DNA of 42,777 nucleotides, from the IMG/VR virus record IMGVR_UViG_3300046702_000006, positions 1 to 42,777 of that record. One strand, 5' to 3'. Shown here in pieces: positions 36,434 to 42,777 of the stretch; position 1 is the first letter of the stretch, and each line of letters opens with the position of its first letter. Both the position numbers and the translations under genes were made by a program. Under the pieces are notes generated by a model that saw only the letters and a list, made by a program, of their open reading frames with translations, ran no database searches and was not told the DNA's origin. Source of the DNA: a virus.

Positions 36434-39393
36434 TGCCAGAATTACTAGAGCAAGATTGGAAACAAGGATATTTACCTTCTTATGATTTACATAGAGATTT
36501 TGGAGGAGAATCAATTGGACTTCTCCGAATGGATAATCTTACTTTAGATGAAAGGGGTATGTTACGTTTAGCTAAATCTAGTAAAGTAGAATCTATTGCT
36601 ACCTTTCCTCAAGCAATTGATTCTACCTTTAGTGCTCTAATTGGAGGTAAGAAATATCGTTATATCTATTCTAATGGTACAATGAAACGTAATTATGGAA
36701 GTGGTGCATTACAAAGTACATTTGATGAAACTATATTTAGTGGTGGGTCTGTTAAACGCGCGGCTTTTGCTAATGCACTTGGTCATGTTATTGCTATTTG
36801 TGACACAAAGAAATATAAAGATAATACTACCGTTGTACAAACTATGGATATTCCAATACCGGTTGCTCCTGTAGTTAGTACAGTTAATGCTACAGGATCA
36901 ATTGATTGTAGTAACTTAGATGGTTCTAGTAAATATACTAATTGGGATGATCTTAGTAGTAATTTGGTATTTGATAATACAGATGTTAATATTAAAATTA
37001 AAGCTAATTATGGACAACAAGCCTTTTGCTTCACGGATTTTAGTAGTCCATTAGATACAACTGATTTTGGTGGAACTGGTAATGAAACTGATGCAGATTT
37101 ATTCTCATTTAATATTATCTTGGAAAATCCCAATACTTTCCAATGGCTTCAAGTAGTTTTTTCTTGTGACGGTAGTGGCGGATCTAATGGTACTAATTAT
37201 TTTGCTAGTCAATTATTTAAGGCAGAATTAACAATTAATGCTTCAGGTAATACTTCAATTCAAATTCCCCGCAGTACTTTTACCCGCGGTGGAACTGATA
37301 GTACTAAAGGTTGGCAATCAATTAGTTCAATAATAATTACATTATCTCACTTTCCTCAAGATTCAGATATAACCCACTATTCTCAATTTTATGGATTACA
37401 ATTTGTTGGCGGTACAACTAGCCAAGTAACTGGTACAAATATCAAATATGTTGCAGTGGAAGTTAACGATACTGGAGATTATTTACAGTTTTCTGTTAAT
37501 TCTACTCCAACAACTGCAATTACTACTTTACTTAACTCTGTAACATTAACCCGCGCCTCAGCGGTAGATGCCCAATGTAATCAATTCTGGTTATTTCGTT
37601 ACGATGATGAAACCGGGATATATCAATTAGTAAATATACAAACAGGTGCACTAGGATTTACCCCTTCGACTTTTACGGATACTATACCTGATTTAGTTAT
37701 TACTGAAAATGCTGCAATTAATTCTTTATATATATTGGAAGTCTATCGTACCGCACTCCCAAATACTATCAAAGGAATGTTATGGTTCCAAAATAGATTG
37801 ATATATCTTACAGATGATTCATTTATTCCAAGTTTTAATTTAGATCCCGGATCATATGATAGTAGATTTGTATATCAATTAACAGGAAGTACCAGTGAGT
37901 TAGTTTTATTTGCTTGTAAGATTAATGTAGGAATGTTTGTAGTTGCTACTACTAAAGATTTCTATCAAGTTACGGGAACTTTTAGTAAAATAGATTTAGG
38001 TAATGGAGTAACTACATTAGATGTAACTATTAAGAATTTGGGAGTTAGTAATCCCGCGATTAGTAGAAATTTCATAGAACAAGAAGGTTCAATTATATAT
38101 CTTAGTGCAACTGGTTTAAGAACATTAATTAATTCTTCTAGTGATTTAATTAATGGACCGCTCGATTTACTATTCCGTAGTGAATCTCGTTATGGAATGT
38201 TAGCATTTGCCTTACAACCAAATGACTTAACTAACTTTTGTTGTTCAACAAATGGTAATCGTTTATATTTTAGTCTACCAGATACTAATGGAGTTAATCA
38301 TACTTTTGTATATACACTAATTCCAGCTGTAACTCAAATTACAATGGCCGGCTCTCATTGGCGCGTTACTACAGATGCTCCTACTTGTATGTTTCGCGAA
38401 GATGATGGTACGATCATATTTGGAGGCGCGGCCGGAGATTATCTACGAAGTATTGATATGGAATTACAGTCTGTTGCAATTAATTTTAAGACTCAATTTA
38501 ATTTTGGAAAAAATCCAGAAATTCGTAAACAAGTTCAAGAATTAGTATTCTTTGGAAATACTGGAGGAAATGATCTTAGTCTTACAATATTAGGTTATCT
38601 AGAAGATGCTTCTACCGTTAATCATACCTTTACTATTAATACTTCTAGTGAAAAAGTTGTTAGATTAGATGTTAATGCTTATTTAGAATCATGTTTAGCT
38701 TATGGATTTGAGATAGTTGGAACCACTGATGAATTCTCTATAAATTATTTATTAATTAATTATATAGAGCATGCTCCAATAATTATTAGAGCGATTCAAC
38801 TACCAACTAATTTTGGCAAGCCTAATAAAAAGAAATTAGCTACTTGGCCATTCCGCGTTGATAGTAGAGGAAATTCAATTATAGTTGTCGTTAAAGGAGA
38901 TGGTTCTACTATATCTGGACAATTAAGTGATAGTTCTACTACTGATGTTAAAACTGTATTTTGGAGAAATATACAAGATGTCGCGGCAGTAGATTGGGAA
39001 ATATTAATTACATGTGCAGATGGAATGGAATTCTATGGACTTGATAAACCAGAGATTGTGCAATTATTCCCTATGGGTAAACTAATTGATCAATTAGGAC
39101 CATTTGATTTTAAAGCTCAATCCATGGTATTTGGTATGAGACTTAAAGTATTAAATACTGGTTCTATTTTACACTATAAACTTTATGACGCGGATACATT
39201 GGTGTATGAAAATGATATTACCACCCTTACAGGGTTAGATCAAAGTTATTTAGAGAAATTTCCTAAAGGAATTGACCCTGCGGTATTGCGCGTGATATTA
39301 AGTAGTACTACTGTATTTCATAGGTTTAGTTTAGAATTAAAGGTTAGAAAATTAGGTAAAGATACAGAAGAATCTTATGTCTCAGTGGGATAG
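36433..39393 (+). CDS. Large tail nozzle-like structural protein
   Basis: A 986-residue beta-rich protein, the largest in the window. It starts PELLEQDWKQGYLPSYDLHR and DNLTLDERGMLRLAKSSKVE, like podovirus nozzle proteins (T7 gp12-type) that begin with a short signature then a beta-propeller. Repeats such as FANALGHVIAICDTKKYKDN and IINSSSDLINGPLDLLFRSE support a propeller. It would form the tail tube tip. It overlaps the next gene by 17 bases. Assigned by size, order and pattern. Confidence 0.68.
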   Translation: MPELLEQDWKQGYLPSYDLHRDFGGESIGLLRMDNLTLDERGMLRLAKSSKVESIATFPQAIDSTFSALIGGKKYRYIYSNGTMKRNYGSGALQSTFDETIFSGGSVKRAAFANALGHVIAICDTKKYKDNTTVVQTMDIPIPVAPVVSTVNATGSIDCSNLDGSSKYTNWDDLSSNLVFDNTDVNIKIKANYGQQAFCFTDFSSPLDTTDFGGTGNETDADLFSFNIILENPNTFQWLQVVFSCDGSGGSNGTNYFASQLFKAELTINASGNTSIQIPRSTFTRGGTDSTKGWQSISSIIITLSHFPQDSDITHYSQFYGLQFVGGTTSQVTGTNIKYVAVEVNDTGDYLQFSVNSTPTTAITTLLNSVTLTRASAVDAQCNQFWLFRYDDETGIYQLVNIQTGALGFTPSTFTDTIPDLVITENAAINSLYILEVYRTALPNTIKGMLWFQNRLIYLTDDSFIPSFNLDPGSYDSRFVYQLTGSTSELVLFACKINVGMFVVATTKDFYQVTGTFSKIDLGNGVTTLDVTIKNLGVSNPAISRNFIEQEGSIIYLSATGLRTLINSSSDLINGPLDLLFRSESRYGMLAFALQPNDLTNFCCSTNGNRLYFSLPDTNGVNHTFVYTLIPAVTQITMAGSHWRVTTDAPTCMFREDDGTIIFGGAAGDYLRSIDMELQSVAINFKTQFNFGKNPEIRKQVQELVFFGNTGGNDLSLTILGYLEDASTVNHTFTINTSSEKVVRLDVNAYLESCLAYGFEIVGTTDEFSINYLLINYIEHAPIIIRAIQLPTNFGKPNKKKLATWPFRVDSRGNSIIVVVKGDGSTISGQLSDSSTTDVKTVFWRNIQDVAAVDWEILITCADGMEFYGLDKPEIVQLFPMGKLIDQLGPFDFKAQSMVFGMRLKVLNTGSILHYKLYDADTLVYENDITTLTGLDQSYLEKFPKGIDPAVLRVILSSTTVFHRFSLELKVRKLGKDTEESYVSVG

Positions 39394-39775
39394 TAATGAA
39401 GTTCAGCGGCAATTAGAAGCACGCCGCGCTGATGTTGAGAATTTACAATTACAGTTGAAACAACTAAAAGGACAAATAACTAAATCAACTCCAACTAATA
39501 TAACCCCTACTAAAGTAATTACATCTGTTATTTCTTTACCTTATCTAACCGCACATGGTATTGTTATTGGTCAAGGAGATTTTCCTCCAATTACAGTAGT
39601 ACCAGATACGATTGGGAAAGTTCTTACAGACAACGGTCCAGGATTAGACCCTAGTTATAAGGTAATTCCACCAACAACTGGTATTTCTAAAACTGTAATT
39701 GGTACTTTTATTATTGATGGTGTTGCTAAAACTAGTTTAGTATTTACTAATGGGCTTCTTACTAGTTATAGTTAA
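39377..39775 (+). CDS. Tail protein with coiled-coil start
   Basis: A 132-residue protein with an N-terminal coiled coil (VQRQLEARRADVENLQLQLK) and a beta C-terminus. The phrase GKVLTDNGPGLDPSYKVIPP is characteristic of small phage tail or fibre-associated domains (GxVLTSNGPGxxPxW). It probably trimerises and sits near the tail tip. Follows the nozzle-like gene with a 17-base overlap. Confidence 0.6.
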   Translation: MSQWDSNEVQRQLEARRADVENLQLQLKQLKGQITKSTPTNITPTKVITSVISLPYLTAHGIVIGQGDFPPITVVPDTIGKVLTDNGPGLDPSYKVIPPTTGISKTVIGTFIIDGVAKTSLVFTNGLLTSYS

Positions 39776-39791
39776 TCATTAAGGAGGAAAG

Positions 39792-40412
39792 ATGGGCGGT
39801 TGGGTTGGTCCGGTTTTAACTGGATTAGGTGCACTTTCGGGGGCATTAAATAAGAATCCCGTTACTACAACTACACCACAATATGATCCTACTAATCAAG
39901 CATTCCGAGATTATTTAATTAGTGCTCTTGGGCAACAGACTAATCCTGCGAATGAAGCAACATTTGGTAATGCTTATAAATTAGGTGGGGTATTAAATTT
40001 TAGAAATGCATCTATGGGAACAAATAATTCACTCCAAACTGCTTTAGCAATGCGAGGTTTAGGACGAACTACAGCAGGAGTTAATACAGTTGGCGATACT
40101 GGATATCGCGCCGGGAGTAGTATTGCGGATTTCTTAAATCAAGCGGTAATGAATCTTGCTAATAGACATACCCAAAATCTACAATCCGCGGCGGATTACC
40201 AAAAGTCAATTCCAGTAGGTTCTAGAACTGTAGGAACTAATCCTGCGGGGACAGGATTTACAGGAGCATTACAAGGTGGAGTAAGTACTGCCGCAGGTTA
40301 TTTAGGTCAAATGAGTGCCCAAAGTAATTTTACTAAAGCATTGAAAGCAGCAGGAATATATAATGGCGGAGGTAGTGGTGGTGGTAGCGATCCTTGGACC
40401 GCCGGAGGTTAA
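39792..40412 (+). CDS. Gly/Ala-rich ejection-type protein
   Basis: A 206-residue protein rich in Gly, Ala, Asn and Thr (GWVGPVLTGLGALSGALNKN, GFTGALQGGVSTAAGYLGQM) with AAGGAGG upstream. Composition and place next to two further small-residue-rich proteins match internal virion proteins that leave the capsid with the DNA. It ends in a GGGSGGGSDPW linker. No enzyme domain is visible. Confidence 0.55.
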   Translation: MGGWVGPVLTGLGALSGALNKNPVTTTTPQYDPTNQAFRDYLISALGQQTNPANEATFGNAYKLGGVLNFRNASMGTNNSLQTALAMRGLGRTTAGVNTVGDTGYRAGSSIADFLNQAVMNLANRHTQNLQSAADYQKSIPVGSRTVGTNPAGTGFTGALQGGVSTAAGYLGQMSAQSNFTKALKAAGIYNGGGSGGGSDPWTAGG

Positions 40413-41804
40413 ATGAGTCCAGTATTAGAAGCTTTCCTCAGTGGACAGCGGCAACAAGGTAGTCTCTTACAGCAAGCACAAGATGTAATAGATAAACGCG
40501 AACAAATGAAGCAGCGTCAAAAAGCCCAAGAGGATTTAATGTCGCGGTTTCAGGCTGAAAATGACTTATCTCAGAAAGAATATAAATTAAATGCTGAAAA
40601 ACATGCTAATGAATTAGCTGTATCTCATTTTAATATACAAAAACAAGTTAGTGAAATGATGGCTAGTGGTGAAATGCCAATACAACAACATATGGAACAA
40701 GGTAATTCAACTCCATTAGATAATGGAATGCAAATTCCAGGTATGGAAGCAGCATACCAAAGTGGTCCTACACAAGTACCTGTAAATGATCCTACACAAA
40801 CTGTTAATATCCCAGGGATGGATCCATTTACGTTTGGAACTCCTAAGACTAATATACAGAGAGCACAAGAATCTCAAGCGGCTATGCTGCCGGGATTACT
40901 AGAACAAACTAAAGGTACAGAAGCAATTAAGGCTAAATATGATATTGAGCCTAGATTAAGAATGATGGAAGAAGTAGCGCAGGCTAAAGCCGATTCTGCT
41001 GAAAGAATAGCTACCGATAGAAATGCAAGTAATTTAGAAATACATAAAGCAATGTCTGATGCCGCACAAGCTAAAGGGGAGTTAGGTCAATATAATGCTA
41101 TGACAAAAATGTTTCCAGGAGTTGATATGGGTACTCCAGGGGCGGTACAAAAAGCCGTTGAAGATAGAAAGAACGCTTTTGCATTAGGTGAAGCTACGCC
41201 AACTCAAGGAAGTTTTTTAGATAATGCCGCTAAAACTAAATTAATTGGAGAAGGAAAAATGTTACCTCCATCTACTTTAAATTCTAAAGTATTTCCTAAT
41301 GCAGCTAATGCGGCAGAATTTATGAGTAATATTGATAATCTTAAAGGGTCAGTAGGAACTCCTACTTCAATTGGAGAGAGATTACAAAATGCAATTTCAG
41401 AACATTTAGGAATTAGCGGACTTTCTACTTATAAATCTTTATTCGATATGTTTCTAACTGCAGAATTACCTAAATTAGATTTAGCCGTTGGTTTAACTCC
41501 CGGTACTTTAGCTAGATCTCCTAAATTAATTAATTTATTTAAAAATTTATATCCACAACCTGGAGATGTTCCTACTACTGTTGAAAAGAAAAAAGCGAAT
41601 GGAGTAGATATCTATATGTCTGGTATTCAATCTCAATTAACTCAATTACCAAAAGTACAACGACAAGCTTATTGGGCTAAAATAGTAGATAATACTCCTG
41701 GTCTATTAAATAATGTTAATGTTGCTGATAAATTAAAAGATGCTATTGCGACAGGTAATTATAATCCAGGTAGTATTTATACTCAATTAATTTCTGGAAA
41801 GTAA
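40413..41804 (+). CDS. Long helical internal virion/ejection protein
   Basis: A 463-residue, mainly helical protein (QQAQDVIDKREQMKQRQKAQ, EYKLNAEKHANELAVSHFNI) with a central linker and a folded C-terminal region (GTPTSIGERLQNAISEHLGI). This matches internal virion proteins that form the trans-envelope channel in podoviruses. No lysozyme-type motif is visible. It starts immediately after the previous stop. Confidence 0.6.
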   Translation: MSPVLEAFLSGQRQQGSLLQQAQDVIDKREQMKQRQKAQEDLMSRFQAENDLSQKEYKLNAEKHANELAVSHFNIQKQVSEMMASGEMPIQQHMEQGNSTPLDNGMQIPGMEAAYQSGPTQVPVNDPTQTVNIPGMDPFTFGTPKTNIQRAQESQAAMLPGLLEQTKGTEAIKAKYDIEPRLRMMEEVAQAKADSAERIATDRNASNLEIHKAMSDAAQAKGELGQYNAMTKMFPGVDMGTPGAVQKAVEDRKNAFALGEATPTQGSFLDNAAKTKLIGEGKMLPPSTLNSKVFPNAANAAEFMSNIDNLKGSVGTPTSIGERLQNAISEHLGISGLSTYKSLFDMFLTAELPKLDLAVGLTPGTLARSPKLINLFKNLYPQPGDVPTTVEKKKANGVDIYMSGIQSQLTQLPKVQRQAYWAKIVDNTPGLLNNVNVADKLKDAIATGNYNPGSIYTQLISGK

Positions 41805-41807
41805 ATA

Positions 41808-42512
41808 ATGCCAAAAGGGATCTATCTTCCGCATCAAAATCAAACTTATATTTATGATGATAGCGGCCATCTAGCAAGTATACTTGGCGGGGATCAATCT
41901 AATAATCAAGCTGCATTATTTCAAGGGTATAGTTCTAATGGTTTAGGGTCAGGTACGAAAGGACAGCAAGCTGCTAGATCACAAGTTACAAAAGATATGG
42001 TAGTTGATATGGCATCACAATTACCTTTAGTTCTCGGACCTGAAGAATTATTAGCTTCTAAAGGATTGGCTATAGCGGCTAGAGGAGTAGGTTCATTAAT
42101 TAGTGGATTTGGGGTAGATCGCTTAGTTAATCCAGATAAATCTGTCGGATCTAGTGTTGCTGACGCGGCAATAAATACTGGAGTTGGCGGAGTAATTAAT
42201 AGATTACCATTTCATTTACCAAATACAGATGCATTTGATGAAGCTAAAGGTTGGGGAATCAAAGGGATTATGGGGGGATTACTTAATGCTTTAATTAAAG
42301 GAAAACCTCTATATGAAGAAGTTCCCAAAACTACACCAGTAATTCGAGGAGTTGGGGGAAAATTTATTAGTAATGCAGTAGACTATGCTAAATGGTTATC
42401 TTATTCAAAGAAAATGAATGTACTTAAAAATATTACTAATATGTTTGGATTTGGTGCTAATTCAGCAATAGATACTGCAAATGATACTGATAGTAATACT
42501 CCTACACCTTAA
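41808..42512 (+). CDS. Internal virion/ejection protein with hydrophobic helices
   Basis: A 234-residue protein, last of the right arm. It has a short beta start (KGIYLPHQNQTYIYDDSGHL), then hydrophobic Gly/Ala segments (DMASQLPLVLGPEELLASKG, GLAIAARGVGSLISGFGV) and a lysine-rich C-terminus. It could insert in the host membrane during DNA entry. Followed by the terminator at 42523. Confidence 0.58.
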   Translation: MPKGIYLPHQNQTYIYDDSGHLASILGGDQSNNQAALFQGYSSNGLGSGTKGQQAARSQVTKDMVVDMASQLPLVLGPEELLASKGLAIAARGVGSLISGFGVDRLVNPDKSVGSSVADAAINTGVGGVINRLPFHLPNTDAFDEAKGWGIKGIMGGLLNALIKGKPLYEEVPKTTPVIRGVGGKFISNAVDYAKWLSYSKKMNVLKNITNMFGFGANSAIDTANDTDSNTPTP

Positions 42513-42522
42513 TTAAAGTAAA

Positions 42523-42575
42523 GAAGGGGCCGCTGACGATAGCTAGGTCTGCGGCCCTTCATTTTATTTTATTTT
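42523..42575. terminator. Bidirectional terminator between converging arms
   Basis: gaaggggccgc (42523-42533) pairs with gcggcccttc (42551-42560) with one bulged G over a 17-base loop. On the plus strand it is followed by attttattttatttt. On the minus strand the complement is followed by a T-rich stretch (ttctttactttaatt). It ends both the right arm and, in the circular map, the left arm. Confidence 0.8.
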
Positions 42576-42777
42576 ACTTTACTTAATTGATAGCAATTTT
42601 CACATAAAAAATTATGTAAGGATGCTAATCTATCTTTAGGATAAAGAAATTCTGCTCCGCATTCTTTACAAAAAGAAATTCCTTCGTCTATCTTTTGTTG
42701 TTCTGTTTTCTCCATAATTTCCTCTATCTTCATTGAATTAAGTTCTTCTTTAGTAAGGTCACAACTAAATATTTCCT
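42569..42777 (-). CDS. Zinc-ribbon protein, C-terminal part (continues at position 177)
   Basis: The 3' part of the gene that starts at 177. It ends at TAA 42569-42571, inside the T-tract of the terminator. It contains FCKECGAEFLYPKDRL and LCENCYQL, a CxxC...CxxC zinc ribbon. In the repeat copy here a codon reads GAA (Glu) where the left copy reads GTA (Val), the only difference between copies. Confidence 0.75.
   Translation of the reverse strand, partial: EIFSCDLTKEELNSMKIEEIMEKTEQQKIDEGISFCKECGAEFLYPKDRLASLHNFLCENCYQLSKVK
42692..42777. repeat. Right copy of the terminal direct repeat
   Basis: Matches positions 1-86 with one mismatch (T at 42747, A at 56). Joining the ends through it keeps an open frame, which supports a closed map of 42,691 bases. 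Confidence 0.93.

Noticed and set aside
1-42777. Integrase, excisionase or attachment site suggesting a temperate phage
   Set aside because: No recombinase-type gene or CI-like repressor is recognisable, so lysogeny is not supported.

Overview
This window is an essentially complete genome of a tailed double-stranded DNA phage. The first 86 bases recur as the last 86 bases with one mismatch, and a gene reads through that join, so the map closes to a circle of about 42.69 kb. The gene set points to a podovirus-like, lytic phage: large terminase, portal, scaffold, capsid, neck/adaptor, nozzle-like protein, beta-helix tailspike and helical/glycine-rich ejection-type proteins are present, but there is no tape measure, tail sheath, integrase or phage RNA polymerase. 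Most of the genome is AT-rich. Several secreted proteins carry signal peptides ending in A-Q (SWAQ, LPAQ, LTAQ), a style common in Acidobacteriota, so that phylum is my best guess for the host; this is inference.

Layout. Positions 1-15359 are a left arm on the minus strand, transcribed leftward from about 15.4 kb. It holds replication, recombination and nucleotide genes: a SNF2-like helicase, two MazG-like proteins, a Cas4/RecB-type nuclease, a Sak4-like RecA-fold ATPase beside an SSB-like protein, an HNH protein, a family A DNA polymerase with a uracil-DNA-glycosylase-like N-terminus, and a DUF3987-like ATPase. It also has a tRNA-Leu(UAA) and many tiny, often zinc-ribbon, proteins packed with 1-4 base overlaps. 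Positions 15360-16455 are a non-coding divergent region with five copies of a TTGATTCTA-type repeat, an alternating AT tract and a consensus sigma-70 promoter; it is the best candidate replication origin and control region. Positions 16151-17250 look like a separate rightward unit (promoter, structured leader, GC-richer gene, hairpin, small gene, strong terminator).

Positions 17583-42512 form the right arm on the plus strand. It opens with a holin-like protein, a candidate small terminase and a cluster of exported proteins, including a GC-rich imported block at about 19.45-22.95 kb with a glycoside-hydrolase-like enzyme. Small membrane proteins follow, then terminase, portal, scaffold, capsid, decoration protein, a glycosyltransferase/methyltransferase pair, adaptor, tailspike, neck, nozzle and ejection proteins. 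A bidirectional terminator at 42523 separates the converging arms.

How it fits together: the left arm would copy and recombine the DNA using host RNA polymerase; the right arm builds the virion. I found no recognisable endolysin, primase or replicative DnaB helicase. The most notable features are the repeat-bearing divergent region, the moron-like unit, the run of Sec-exported proteins, and the unusual polymerase active site.
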